64,000 nucleotides of DNA from Acestrorhynchus altus (lineage: Eukaryota; Chordata; Actinopteri; Characiformes; Acestrorhynchidae). Positions 11,401 to 26,400 of the stretch are shown here, in pieces. Below the pieces are notes generated by a model. That model was given only the letters and a program-made list of their open reading frames with translations. It searched no databases and was not told the DNA's origin. Where the stretch lies: assembly GCA_034509495.1 (NCBI GenBank), contig CM067506.1, positions 21,510,066 to 21,574,065 on the forward strand, read 5' to 3'. Each line of letters starts with the position of its first letter. The stretch's first letter is position 1. Made by a program: the position numbers and the translations under genes.

Positions 11401-14400
11401 GGACGTACTCAGTTCATTTTGCTTCATGGTGAAAAATCTGACAGTACCGATTATGCTCTAAGTGATAACACCAGATTTAGCAGAGCATGACATGATAAGG
11501 CCAATTACAGGATTATCACAGACCCTCTGATACAAAATACACAGGAGCAGGAACTAACATTCCTTACAGTAGTTTCTACTGTGGGCATAAGCATCTAAAA
11601 TGTCTACAGCTATCATCCTGCAGCATTCTCTTAACTTTTCTATCCAAAAATCTCTACACATTAATTGTTCTTGTAAGATTAACCAAAGCACATAAAGTAA
11701 AGTATTTAAGGTCCTAAATATATAATATATTATACAGCCCAGTGGTGGTCCCTGGCCAACAGGTTGAGAGACCTTGATCTAGATGATCTAAAAGTTCACT
11801 TTTCCACAGTTAGAAGCTAAGTAACTGAAGACACAATGAAGCTGGGAAAGAAATGCTGTAAGAAATGCAGTTGTTCTGACTTTACCACAATGTAAATAAT
11901 TTCCCTGTGTTTTGAATATTTTCCAAAACAGGAAATGCAATTGTCTTCAACTAAAACACAAAGTGAAGAGCATAGTCATCTCCAGGGAAAGAAAGAGAAA
12001 TACTTTCCACATGTGGTTTAAAGGCATAGTGTCAAAGAAATTATGAAGAATTTGGATTGTGGAGAAAAAACAGAAACAGATCAAGAGTAAAAGCATAAAG
12101 CCACATATAGTCCTCAAATAAAGTCATTGCAAATAGAACAGGAAGCTCTGGATCAGCTGTATACAAGAGGTCAATTTGTTCTAATGGCAAGTGTCATAGA
12201 GGGACACAGATGGGATGGATTGTGTAGAACCATGACACCTCAATTAACCATTTAGATAGTTCTTTGTCTGGTTAAAGGCTTTTTCATTCTGGAGGAAATA
12301 ATTTTGAAGATGGTGAACCATTTTAAAATATGGTCCAGTATATTGCACCAAAAAGGATACTAGCAACCCTGAACAAACCCTTTCACAACTACAGGATATA
12401 AAACCTGTTTCTTTAGAGTATATAAGCCCCCCAGGATGGAGCTTCATCTTTGAGATGAGGTGGGGTAGTGTTTGTGATCCAGAACAAATCACCCAACAGC
12501 ACTGTTGCCTGAATAAATAAAATCTCCACTACAATTGTTTTAAACATCTAGTGTAAAGCCTATACAGAAGAAAGCTGTTTCCTGTTTCCTGACATCCTTG
12601 ATTTGAGAAGAAACACTGGATGAGTAGATGTCTACAAACTTTTTAAACAGTGCTTATCAGTATATTTTTTACCTGAATAGATACTCATGGTCTGGAGCGC
12701 ATACTATCCAGGTTTATGTTACGGGGCTTATATTGACAGCCTGAGGCTTTCTGTCAAGAGAGTCCACGAGAAAAAGCTGAGAAAACATAGCTATTGTTTT
12801 CAATGGGAACCTGGGCCAGAAGCAAAGTTTTTATGACCTCACATGATTGAAATGATATCATTGTTTTCACAGCGCCACTATCCAATTGGAAAACAACTTT
12901 ATCACATCAGATTCTTTTCTCAGGGAAAATATGGGTGAACTTCATTTGACTGCTTTTTATTCACTGAGAAACTGAAAACAACAGATCGGGATTTCATTGA
13001 CAGACCAAGCAAAAAATAAACTGCTTAGAACTCCCAAAACAAAGCCAAATTTTATTGTCACAATCACAGTGGATTACTAAATGCAGTTATGTTTATTTAT
13101 TTATTTGTATTACTATTGTCTCAGTTGTCCCCCCAATTTGGAAATGCCAATTACCCAAGTCCATTAGGACCCTTCCCCTATCACATACAATCATCCTGAC
13201 ACTAGAAGTGTGACAAGCATGAATTCAGCCACTGCCTCTTTTTGAACTGTCGCCAATGCATTATTGCTGGGCAGCCAACTTGCTTAGAGGAAAGTGCCCC
13301 CAGTTTAGTTTATAGTAGTATCTGTAATGTAGATACATGCCTATGAATCAGCTCTAATTGACATTCTTCCTCTAATCCTCTTTCCTCCTCCCATTAGTGA
13401 TGGTGACTCACTTTGAATGTGTTGATGATTCTCAGCCCAAATCAATGGTTTTAAACAAGTCATTCAAATAAATAGACATAAATCTGATGAGAGCTGTAGA
13501 TATTGGGAAGTGTGTTTGTGTGTGTGTGTTTTTTTTTTTACTTTCGGAGTGGTCAAGTCTGTGGCCAGTGTTTAATCATGGTTTCTAAAGATGCAGTGTG
13601 GAGATTGCTGCCAAAATTCTTAAGGGTAAAAACCTTCAGCATGATATAGAACATAGCAAGTAGACCTTTAATTTTTTTTAAGAATAAAGGAATATCTGAC
13701 AGACACTTGAAAGATATCAGATTGCTGATGGCTATAAAGAGGACATGCCACATATGACTGAACCATATAATAGCATTAAGTGACCGACATGATCAAAGCC
13801 TGACAGTTCAGTGCAGCACATAGGGGTAGTTATGGCTTCACTGCATTCTGTGTTCTTTTTGAAACTGTGATGCTAAAGAATGCTTTATAGGAAGAGATAA
13901 GCTTTCAGCACTGTGACAGATATTCTGAATACATATCTTCTTATATAATTTGAATACTGAGAGGTGGACTGTGCAGTAAGCGTTTGGAATTATTTGTGAA
14001 TCCAAAAAAAAAAAAAAGATAATGCTGTGCTCACTATTAAGCACACCATTCCCATTTCAGTGGTCTGATGATATTGCCTTAAGACCATGAATACCATTTG
14101 TTTAATAATTTACTCAAGAGTTGGGCGGTCACACATTCCTTTTTTTCCTTCCTTCCTCAACTATGCAATACTGGAATGCAGTCCCATCATCCAACATTTT
14201 TCAGATATTTATGTTTCATTTGCACATGATATATAATGACTCAAATGCTGTTGTCCTATAAATTTGAGTGTCTAATCAGAAATTATTTTTCTTTTCGCAG
14301 GGAAAGGGGATATGGCTTTAGAAAATGAGGTTGTGCTAACCAAGATGAAGCTCTTCAACAACTTCCATGAGAAACTTTTGAATGCTGAGGACTCTGTGTC

Positions 14401-17400
14401 CACTGTGTCCATATCTGTGTCAGAGCAGGATGTTTCTGCACCTCTTCATGCTGAGGAAGTCATATCTGTCCACAGTGCCCCGCCGAATATGGAAGAGTCC
14501 AAGAAAGACTATTTGTCAATTTTTACAGATTCCAAGTTGCCAAATTTGTACAAATTTGAATCAGAGGACTCTGGGGTTGAGATGCCAAGTGGAGCGAACT
14601 CTCCGTCCACTCCAACAGGTTCAGAGCACAGCTTTGTTGTTCATAGTAGAGAGTCGTCTTGTGACTCCGGCACTCTGAACCCTCCCATACCATCCAGCTC
14701 TCCTGTTCTCTTACTAGAACAGAGAGCAGAGGCTTTAGAGACTGAGCAAACGTCTTGCACAGGCTCCCAAGAAGATGAACTGACACAATTTGAAGGTAGA
14801 TCTGAGGACCAAACAGACAATATTCTACTGGAGGCCACTGGAGATTCAGAAAGATCAGGAGATGGAACCTTAGGGGACATCTCGGACATCCATGAGGATG
14901 CTTTGGTATGTGCTGATACAGTGGACGAGAGAGCAGGGAGTCCTTCTGCTGAGGATTTGGGGTCAAGGAGTCATTCCATCAAAGCTTATGATGGGAACAC
15001 AGGGGCAGAATTGCAACAGCAGCCACTAAGAAAAAGCACAACGAGTGACAGTCTGGATGAGTACATGGAGGAGTGCTGCAGGCTCAGTGAGGTAACTATA
15101 ACATTTCATTTTTATTTACCTGAAGGCTCAGGATGTCGAGGTTCGTGTAAGCATTTTTTACCTGTATGTTCAACTGCACAGTTGCATTTAGGGTGGGATG
15201 TAAATAACATTTTATTCAGGCAAAACAGTTTTTGCATGGAAAATAATGTACTATGTGGGAAAAATGTTGTAGGTGTTGCACATTTCACACTTTAAACTAG
15301 ACAAGCATTTCTGTGGTGATCATAAAGCATATGCTGATTTTTTTGCAGTGAAAATATTAGGAATACCTTTAGAGCAAAGTCCAGGGGCATAGCACCAATT
15401 CTTGGTACTGTTGTTTGCCCAGGGCCTCCCTTTCTATCTCCCCATTTCTCTTACATGGGCCCCCAACCATGCAGGGTCCCGGGTAAGCCCGTGCACCTTT
15501 CCTTGCCCTTTGACGCCCCTGGTGTCCAATCACAAGGGCCAGTTTGGCTGCAGGGTTTCATTGTAATCAATTCTAATAAACATGGAGCTCACCCAGCTAC
15601 TTGTTTAATTAGTGTATCCTTGTCAGACCTGGATAAAATTGGACATTGACAGAGTTCTTTCTGAGGTTCTGTGGTTCTTTACCTTCAGATTCTATGGACC
15701 CAAATGTCTAATTTAGAACCGTTTACTGAAATGTTCTCCACTCTTATGTAAAATAAGATAAAGGTGCTTTAAATGGTTATTTGAGCAATGCTATAGAAAG
15801 AAACACTTTTGGTTCTATGAAGAACCATGTTGGTAATAGGGATATGTAGAAGTCTGAAGAGCCTTGTCTAGATGTAGAGGTTCTTTACCAATGTAAAGGT
15901 TCTTCATACATCTCCATTGTGGTTCTTCTATGACATTACTCAAGGAAGTTAAAGCACTGGTTTTTTTTTTGGGTTTTTTTTTAAGAGTGTAGAGATGTCC
16001 TCATGTTCTCAGTTATCTTGAAGATTATTGTAACTTAGCATAACGATGATTGTGAAAGTAAAAATTGTAAAAATTTCAGCTCACTAAAGAGCTGAAAATA
16101 AGTACTTGTGCAAGACATCACGTCATCTGTTGATTACAGAGTTAGTTGGCATTTAGGGGTGGGATAGCAAGTCACACATAAAGCAAACAGGAAACTCAAA
16201 CCTGCATTGAGGAACCTCTCTACTTGGCTGACAAAAAGCCAGTAAATATAATCCCAGTCACTGGTAAAGCTAAGAATAACACTGTCATGGTAAACAAAGC
16301 AGATACTGCTACAAAAAAAAAAACAAAAATAGGGACACTGGGCAATTGTCAAGATCTGTCAAGACATGAGTAGTGTCACATTATCCATTCATGAAGACCA
16401 ACACACATTCATCATACCCTCTGAACAGTGTTCTCATTCATGTAGCTGGAAAAAAATCTTCTTTTTCCTGGTAATAAACTCCACCTATGCTGCACCTGAC
16501 AGCTGTGCTCATTGCCAAGAAGCTACAACTTGTTTGAAGTGCTGAACATCTCTTCCTTTCATGTTAGAGCAAGTGTTTCTCTGGGGGCACAACCTCAGAC
16601 ACAGGGGTCTTTATTTATAGACGATTTATGAAAAAGTAATTCACTTTAAAATAATACAATCTTCATATAGATTGTAGATAATACATTAGCACTTTATAAA
16701 AGGATTGTTAATTAGTGCATTAGTACTTTTTAACTCTGCACTAGGTAAAAATATGTTGCTATTATATTTCTGTATTAATTACTCCTCATTGTGATAAACT
16801 ATGTTCATTCAGGTGTAGTAAATCAGTGTTCAGTTACTGTAGTAGCTACAGGTTTTAGTGTGCAATCAAGCATTAGTATCAGTTCTCCACAAACTACCAT
16901 ATAATTAACTGTGATCCTAATGTAAGTACTCTAATTAACTAACCTGGAACATTTGTCATGGAGTAACACGTAGTAACAATTAATTACGTTGTATTTAGTT
17001 ATCCCTTGGAAAAAACAAAGTATATCTAAATTGCGCTGTTATATATTTAGTTGATGTTATTTTGGAACCACTAATTTGTAATAAAGCACTACCGTGAGGC
17101 AGCTGTAGTCTGATGGTTATGGAACCAGTCTTGTGACTGGAAGGTTACTAGTTCCATTCCCTGAACTGGCAGGACATGACTGAACTGCCCTTGAGCAAGG
17201 CACTTTTCCCAGTTTTTTCCCAATTCCCCAGTTGTTCCCAAGGCACTGTGGATTCACTAGTGTGTATGTGTGTGCTTCACTGCATGGATGGGTAAAATGC
17301 AGAGGACAAATTCTCCCATGTGTGCATTTATGTTTACTACAATATAATTAAAATTATAATCAGGTACACTTAATATATACTAGAGTACGGTCATATATTA

Positions 17401-20400
17401 TGGTCATATATTATTTTTGACCACTCTTCTAATACAATTTAAGTATGTTAGTCTGAGTTGCCTGACAGAACACTAAACTCGTGTATGAATTATTCTTGTA
17501 ATATGACCTCTTATTATAGCATATAACATATTTAAATGTGTACCAGGATGTAATTAGCAGACAAATATTCTTGAACTGTATTAGAAGAGTGGAGAAAATA
17601 ACCTGTGACCAGTATACTTAGTATAAAATAAGTGTACCTTATATAACTTAAGTATACTTTGTTGGGATTTTTTTAACAAGGGAAGACATATGTAAGCATT
17701 AATTGCTTAGTTACAAAATATGTAAGCATTAATTAAGCATTAAGGGTCCTTATTGTAAAGTTTTACCAATAATCCTTCAGGACTCCTTCAGCAAATCAAC
17801 CATTACAAGTTGAATCATCTATGTAAAACCTTTGATTATATGTTCAAATATTTGTGGGCACCCATGCTAATGAATACAACAGCCACTTTAACCTGCACCC
17901 ATTAGGACTCTCGTGGAGATAAACATAAACCTATTGACACCATGCCTAATGCCAGGCATGGGCTAGAGGGTTATGAAGAGCAGTGGAACTGCTGTACATC
18001 TAATACTTTTGTGATGAGTTGGGGAGTTGGGCTTGATGCAGGGTGGTGGTTTTCATTCTCATCTCTGAATGCAATCGAATCCTTACAGAAATGCTCCAAA
18101 ATCTAGTAGAAAGCCTTCTCTGGACAGTAGAGACAGCTACTCCAACAAAAGCAGGATAAACTCTTTTTTATACCCTTGATTTCTGAAGAAACAATGAATC
18201 TTCAGAACTTTTATTAATGCATGTTCATGCACATGCTACTACTTTAATGCAGAAGACCATATTCATATTCATATTCTATTTTAAACTAAGAACATAATGC
18301 TTTGACCTTGATGTGATGGCATGTTCCATGTATGTTGGTTACTTCAGTACAGTACAGCATGTAACGAAGGATGTGGAGCGCAGTGTTCTCTCCTTTTCAT
18401 GGAGCCGCCCATCACCCAGCACCTGTTCATCTGTGCTGAGTGACTGTGCAGATGGCTGTGGCGATTATAGCCGGCACAGCCAAACCCCTCTCTCATCTAA
18501 GTCATGTCATTCTGCCCACCAGCCTCTAGTCCAGCCTACCTGCATGCATCAAACAGGTGTTAAAAAGCTCCAATTACTCACATATTTACCCAGATAAAGC
18601 TCCTTTGACAGCATATGGACCTTTATGCAGGGCTATATATGTATTTTTATATATATGTATTTTTGAATAGCGTGGGCCTGGATGGCCTAGCTGCTTGGTA
18701 CAGTGACGACAAGCAGATTGAATGGTAAACTCCATCTTCATCACCTGTCAGCACACCTAATAAGTTAATTCCTCGGCTCACTAAACTGAGTGCTGTGGAC
18801 TGAGGAAAGGGATATTGGAAAGGGGCCGGGAGTTTTTTTCCCATCCGCTTCAGACAGGGCTACTTCAAAGTGTCTCTCTCTCCCATAATTCTAATCTGAT
18901 TTGTTTCCTACTTATAAGGGTAGGCCACGGAGCTATGCAGTGAAGATTCCACAGTGCAGAGGCAGGGGCAGAGGCAACTTTTAATAATGAATGAGAGACA
19001 TGCTACGTGTGCTTCTGTCAGACCTGCCAGCATCAATCCTGATAACAGATGATTCTGGGCCAAATACATCCTAGTTAAGGGTTTTATGGGTCAGTATTGG
19101 TCAAAAATGGCCCAGGTGTAGCAGCCATTTAAGGTTTGTCATGTCATTTGAACTCTGGGCCAAATGCGGGCCACATGTGTGACCTACCATGTGATTAGTT
19201 GTACAGCATTTCTACTTTGGGTTAAACTTTAACCAGCTGTGACTGTGTTCTGGCGCTCAGATTTGGATGATGTCATTTCATGGTGGTATGTTTTCTAAAT
19301 GAGCATACTAAGTGTAAATCAGAGTATCAGCAGCAGTTGGGGTAGTGTGTTGCTTTACAGCAAAGGCAAGAATGAAGTGCTCAAAAAAGGCCTCCATACT
19401 CAAACCTGACTACCATCAGATTCCAAGCAGAAGTTGGATTTGGTACTAAAGACTAAAGCCTTCCATGTCATAGCAGTCCAAGTTTCTCTTTCATGATATC
19501 ACTGCAAACGAAGGCAATGGTGGCTGCCATCAATGACAGGACACGTAATAGGTGCCGTAACACCAAAACTCTTGTTCATCGAAATGACCAGGCCAGTTAT
19601 TTTCCCCTCTCAAAATCTGTCAACTGGGCAGAATGTCTTTGAGTTCTGCATCAATTCTGTCTGGGTGTGTTATTTGTTGAATAAATGTAGAAAAAGGACA
19701 TTGCATGCAATGTGAATGTTACATACAATAGAATAGATTTATCATATAAACAGCAGAAAAACTGTTCAGCATAAAGTGTTTAGTGATCATCGGACGTGTG
19801 CAGTAGGTTTCATGCATGTGCTTTCCTCCAATGAACATTGAAAGTGTTTTTCCTGTTGAGAAGACGGATGTGTAGAATGAAATATGGTAGTCTAGAGGAA
19901 TGAAGACAGCATTATTACCACATTGCCTTCTATACCCCCCCCTTCACCCAAAAGCCCATGGCATGGCAGAATTCCTCAGCTGGAGCATATAAACACTGAC
20001 AGAGCCCACAATTCCAAAAGCACCAGGGAGAAGCTTTCATCTTATGATGGATGAGGTATGGAGAGCTGAGCTGTGTATGCAACGTCCGATCTCTAATCTC
20101 TAACCAACACCTCCAATCCCATGTCTCTACCTTCACATTTTGTTAGAATCTCTGTAAGTTAACAACACATTTCAATGTTTCTGTGTCCTGGACCACATTT
20201 TCCTTTCATTTAAGAATAGCCATTCAAAATGTGGTAGAGTCGTCCAGGACTAGGCTTAATCCCTGTTCTGGAAACCAAGCCAAGTTGAGCTACTTAAAAG
20301 GTTCTCCAAAACAGTCTAAATGTTTGCCTCCTGTTGTAAATACATTGGTAATAGGTAGTTTGGAAGTATCAAGTAATTATTTACACAAAACATGACTTGT

Positions 20401-23400
20401 TGATCCAGGTCAGTATATGACATAACTGTCAAAGCTTGCTAAAGCATCAGACAGTTGTTTTGAATGTTCTGCTTTGTAACAAAAAAAGATCCACCTTTTC
20501 CATATCCCAGTCCACACCCCACATCTGGCTGTTCATTCCACTCGAACAGAGTCATGTTTTGGGAAAGTGGTGTGCTATAAATTGACTGCAGGGAAAGATT
20601 TTTCTCTCAGGGGTATTCAATAGATTTACTTCCTGTCAATTATGATTTGATAAGGACAAGATGATATTGTTGCAAACCTGATATTACTCATTTACCACAA
20701 AAAAGCCCACTATTTTGTTGTATTTGTAATTTTGTAACCACAGACAAAATCAGATCCTACTGAAAGAACATGTGTTCAGAACACAAAGTAATGCCCAAAA
20801 CCTTCAATCTGGTTAGGTTTCGATCTTTGCAAAACATTGTGCCGTCTTTGAGGGGGAAGTGAAGTGAAGTGGAAGGGAGGGGGACTTCTTTTCCCGACCA
20901 CTTCTTTCTTCCCTTCCCTGGGACGCTGCGGATCCTGAACACAGAAAGAGTGATAAAATCTCACAAATGTCTGCATTCATCAGGGCCAGGAAACAGTGGT
21001 CAAAGACTACTAATGAGTAACTTTCTTGTATCCTCTTTGCTGCATGGGTGTTACTCTAGAAAGCTCCACTTCCATGGCTGAATAATATCAGGACTGGATA
21101 ACTTCAGGAAGGAACACCTGATAAACTTCAAATTTGTTTGAATGCTGCAAAGATAGGTGGGGTGACTTAAATGAAGAAAATATTGTAAACATGCGCATAG
21201 GGGCATTTACCCAGTCACGCAGTGAAACACACATAAACACAAGTGAATTCACACATTAAGGGGCAGTTGGGCAGCTCTATTCAAGGCACCCAGGGAGCTG
21301 CTGAGGAGTTCAGTGCTTTGCTTATGTCCTGCCAGTTCAGGGAATCAAACTGGCAACCTTTCAATCACAAGTCTGGTAACCTAACCACCAGTCCACAGCT
21401 GCACACACAGCTGAAAAAAATTAATGAATTAATGCATGAAATAATGAATAGTCCTTTGACATCGCTTGAAGCTAAAGGTCCAGCAATCTTAAAATGAAGA
21501 ACAATGTTGTGGAAGACCTGCAAATGTGAAGAACCTTTTAAAGGTCCAAAATCTCTATTACAACCATGGTTCTTTATGGCTCCATACATGGTCCTTTGTG
21601 GCTTTTCTATGGCATCACTCAAAGAACCATATGAAGCACTTTTCTTGTTTCTTTAAAATCTGTAAGTTATGTAGTTGTGAGATTGAAAGTGTTGACCCTC
21701 TTAAGGTTTAAAGAGAAAGCATGAAATGCAAGTGAATATCAGTGAATCTATGAATTTCTGAATTTTCACTGAATGGTTGCTGCATAGGCTAATACTGGCC
21801 TTTTGAATGTTTCAAAGGAGATATATCATGGTGTAAATGACTAAAGATCAAGACTGTAAGCACTACCTCCCAAGGATCTCACACTCCATCAAAGGAAATG
21901 AGTGATGTCAGCTCCTAGCATTTTTGCTCCATGTTATGACTTTGTCTTCTATTGTTTAGCCTCAGTGTTTCCATTAACGCCGGGGTTTGGGACAGGACTG
22001 GACGTAAGTGGTGCGGAAAAGCTTTCTGGGGGGAAAAAGAGCCCTCGACCTGAGCTCACATCCTGCTTTTGTTGGGACACTTTTTGGAATGTTGATCATT
22101 GTATAAATATTTGCTCAAAATTTCCTTTTCATATTTCACGAAAAAAAAAACAACAACAGTGGACATCTGCAGCTTTCAAGTCAATGGTATTGAGATGAAT
22201 CAACAAACAAACAATAGCAGTCTGGCTTTGTACATCCACTATGATTGTGTGTGGTAACCCAGCCTCGCTATCGCTCACATTATTACAACACTGGATCTTA
22301 AGGTTAAAAAGGTACTTGCGCTGTATGACCAACACCACTGCACCATAACACAGAACAAATAAGACCACTGGTTTAACAAGCATAACACCTGGAATCTTGA
22401 AAGACTCTTGAAACTGTCAGAAATAGCAGTAGAGCTGTGATGGATGGCTCCATAGTGGGAATCCACAGAGGCCTCGGGAGGAGTTACAGGAACTAAGGCT
22501 CACTTCTGGTTGAAAAGTAATTATGAGATTTGCTGCTCTTAATTAAAATTAGGAAATAAAATAGATGTTTTCAAAGGGAAAAGTGTGAGTGACTGAACAA
22601 ATCCCTAGTTGTTTTACTACTCGTTGTTATAAAAAATAGTTCCCAAAAAGGTGACCCAAAAAGGTACAGTTTAGGCCCAGCACAGGTTCTTGTGTAACAT
22701 GTTAGTGAAAAAATAATAACTGATGTGTGACCCCTCAGGTTGCTGGATTCCTAGCCAACATCAGTGTATTTTAAAGAGCAGTGAAATGGAGAAGGGAATG
22801 TACATATGGATTTCTATAATGATTCTAGTAGTGTTATAACACCTGCTTCAAATGTGCTTCTAAAACCATAAAAAGTCTAATTAAACATTCCATTCTGAAC
22901 ATAAACATGCCTTTAAAAATGCTGGGTGGGGTCATCACACACATTCTCAGTAAGAGAGACTTGGTTCATGTTAGCAAAGTTGTGATTAAGGGATAATTCA
23001 GTGCAAAAAATGTGGAAATGTCATACAAATGTGGCAAATTTGAAGATGGTACAGTGATATAATGTATCACATGTCCTCTGTTATGGTAAATAATACAAAT
23101 GCATTTTTTCCCTTTTAGGTGAATCAGGCTCAGCCTAATCCACTGGGCTCAGGGCTGGGCTACTTGGAACACATCTGCCAACTTATAGAGAAAATAGGCC
23201 AGCTACAAGAGCACAATCTCAAACTGCAGAAACAGATTTGCAGCCTGCAGAAGGATACCAAAATGATGAAGACTAAAGAGGTAACCAATCAGTATTTCTG
23301 TAGTGGTTTTAGTCTAAAGTTTCAGTCATTAAAATTCACCTCTTATAAACATTTTGGAAAGATCCCTAAAACCAATAAACCTTCATGTTTCAGAAACTCG

Positions 23401-26400
23401 GAATCTCTAAACATGAATTGCTGTGACCCTCGCTTGTTTGTGGTGTTTGGATTAACCGTTCTTGCTAATCCTAATTGGGACTAGGACTGATGTTCTTCTA
23501 AAGACTCTACTGCCCTTTAAACTCTGCTTTGTTTTGGTTCTCCATATGGAGCATAACAATTTCTATATCTTTGGCTGAGAGCTATTTGCCTGTGCAGCCT
23601 TGGGGTAAAACCAGATGTTTTGAATGGACTTCAGGAGCAGGCTGTCGTGCCATATGAAAGTGTATTTAGCAGATAGAGCAGCTGGGTTCAACCATCTCCA
23701 AGCCACACACACACACGGGCCACACATTTCAGAAAATCTCCTAAGCACCAAATGTATTCGGATGCAGGCCATGTTAATGAAGGCCATGCAGTGTTAATAA
23801 AAAATATTAAGTCATATGAAATAATTATATGCTAAACTAGTTTGTACATTTATCGATAATGTGCAGCTACTTGGAGAGCCACACATTACTTAGTGATTGG
23901 TGTGGCACAACAGATACCACTAGTCTGCCTCAGACCATGTTGGAGACTGGGGTTCGATTCCTAATCTGAGCAACAGTGCTGTGCTACACCAATAAAAATC
24001 ATTGGGCAAGACTCTTAACATGACTCTGGCCCTCTGTAATGTGAGTAACCTTGTAAGTCACTCTGGGTAAGAGTGTCAGTTAAATGCCATAAATGTACAC
24101 AGTAAAGCAGTCCACAAGTATAAACCTCCTATGAATAATGGCAAATGCTTCAAGCTGCAAACAAACCTGGTGTTAAAACAGTCTCTATTTCCTTAGCCAA
24201 CTTATATCTGTGGAATGTGGCCTTTCTCCTTGCTCATCTTTCGCCCACCTTTGTCCCACTTTAGCCCTTCGGCCTATAACTAAAGGCCCATGCCAGCACA
24301 TTGTGTAGATGTCTCCCTGCCCTTTACACACTGTGGTCACTTTTGAGAGTAGTTTTGTTCATGCTTTTTTAGAAAGCCTGTTCCAAACTGGCTCTGTCAG
24401 GTTGGGCCCCGGCTCCGGAAAAGCCTTCCACGACACAGTGAGTGAGCTCAGCAGGGACCCACACTTCAAAGTCAAGAAAGAAAGAGAGAGGGAGAGAGTG
24501 AGGAAGAGGGAGGACTAGAATAGAATTCTTGAGAATAAGATTGCTCTGATTTCGCACAGCTAATTTCTTTCTGGGGAAGGATGTCTTTAGAGGCTTCCAG
24601 TGCCATACCCTTTATAGTCTGTAAGTGAGGGTATACCGCAAAAAGGATTCCTTCCAGTCAGAAACTAACTTTATATATTTTTGGTCACACACTATAAAAT
24701 TCCAATATATGTGTAATTTCCACATGACAAAAATATAACCCATCAACTAAATCATTTCAAGAAGTAAACAAAATAAAAGACAAACTCGTGTCATGTGGAG
24801 TTTGTACACTTAATCACTTTGTGCCGACTTACAAACAGATATATAATGTATCCTGGCAATGGTATCAAATTCTTGAGCAGAACAATGCTTTCAAAGGTGG
24901 GCACAAGTCAGCAGACCACACTGCCTCTCTGTCTCTCTGGGACACCAATTCCCCCTGCTGTGTCTGTGCTGGATGAAAAGGCAACAGGCTGAAACACGCC
25001 ATCACACACATCAAAAAGGCTGGAGAACTCTGCAGAAACGTGTCCCAGTCTGTATAATAATAGGCCCAGCTGACACTCCAGTCTCCTCCCTGCCGCTTCC
25101 ACCCACCCTCTCCTGCACCCACACGACAGGCTTTCATTTGTACTCATCAAAGTCCTTAACAACTCACACAATAAGCAGTTACCTCCTATGTGGTCTCGTC
25201 TCTCTTAGTTGTAGTATTCCACTACTTTTCCCTGCTCCAGCTATTGCCCGTGACTAATCCCATGAAGACAGAGAATCCATCCATTAAAAATAGCTGGGCA
25301 CTATCCTGATGTGATTTCAGTTTAATATACACATTCATAATCCGCCAAAGAAGTCTGCTCCTACTGTAATAAAATAAAGTACCAAAAGACCCACATTACA
25401 CATCCATTTTTTGTATTTGTCTGAGCGCATGTACCAAAAAACCCTTGTAATTTAAGTGATTTTACGTAATTTAAAATCTTTACTGTTTAGAATTAAAGAA
25501 GGTGTTTTTGAAATAGTACATCACACTGAAGTGGCAGCTGTGTGCACATAGAAACTGGCAGAAATAAGTGGAGGCAAACTGCGAGATGCACAAAATAATG
25601 AAAAATGTATTTTTCATTTGTTTTGCATTTTTGAATGTTAGAATCAGAAAAAAAAATGGCCTTCATTTTTAAAGATACCGTTATTGAAGGCACCCTTTGA
25701 GGCAAAACACAGATTTTCATTGTTAATACCTTTTAAATGGACAGACTGTATATTAATGTTTAACTTTTACTAAATGTGCTTGTCGCTGGTTAGGTAGAAT
25801 CTTATTATTCAAGGTCCTGGAGATGGCCACAAAGTACAAAATAGAAGACATCAAGAGATGTGTCTTATGTCTTGAGAGTGTCTTTTGTATGCATGCTGGG
25901 TTCTGTTGTATGCTGGTTTCCAGCAACGTAAACATAAACATAGACCCACTGTAGAAGAACAAAAATGAGAATAAAGATAAGAATATACCTATATGTAGTA
26001 CAAATAGAGTATTTACACATTATCATACACTATACACACATTATACATTATTGCACATTATTGGAGTCCATTATAATCCTCCTGGTCTTCCTCAGACAGT
26101 GGCTGATGTATAAATCCAGAATGTTTGGGATCTGAACCAGTGATGTGCTGGGTGGTACACACCACCCTCAGCAGATTTTCCCTCCATATCCTTACTGGAG
26201 AGTGTTGTTGTTCTCTCAGATTTTTTCAGGATTGGCTTTTTTGAGTGTTAATTGTAAGAAATGAAGATGGTACTTTCTCTTCTATTGTGTGTTTACCTCC
26301 TGTTTGGTTCAGCTGAATTTGTTTTTGAAGGAGCGCATGATGGAGAGATAGTAAAGTGTAGACTAGCACAGATTCTGGTTTGTTACCCCCAGCTTTCATA

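Larger units (their letters stand above)
3924..14300 (+). other. Intron 1 of the C8orf58-like gene (10.4 kb)
   Basis: It starts with GTAAGT and ends with a pyrimidine tract and CGCAG. It holds a 14-bp perfect hairpin, two nonautonomous DNA-transposon copies, two TG arrays, an antisense LINE and an antisense SINE, each listed separately. In the stretches 4000-5600, 6000-7000, 7050-7820, 10200-13080 and 13330-14300 I see no gene. The open frames there (the longest being 7312-7740 and 10550-11020 on the minus strand) lack recognisable domains and have AT-rich, non-coding composition. Confidence 0.6.
15092..23118 (+). other. Intron 2 of the C8orf58-like gene (8.0 kb)
   Basis: The intron carries a GGTTCTT-rich MITE-like stretch, two oppositely oriented copies of one SINE family, a palindromic MITE and a nonautonomous DNA transposon, each listed separately. 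A short repeated motif GGGCCAAAT recurs around 19056-19170. Stretches 15960-17090, 18220-21200 and 21670-23110 show no gene or repeat that I can name. Confidence 0.6.

Noticed and set aside
14523..14966. 147-codon minus-strand frame
   Set aside because: Antisense shadow of exon 2 of the C8orf58-like gene.
17096..17165. Possible tRNA gene
   Set aside because: The head is tRNA-like, but it is joined to a SINE body with copies elsewhere, and the A and B boxes are worn.
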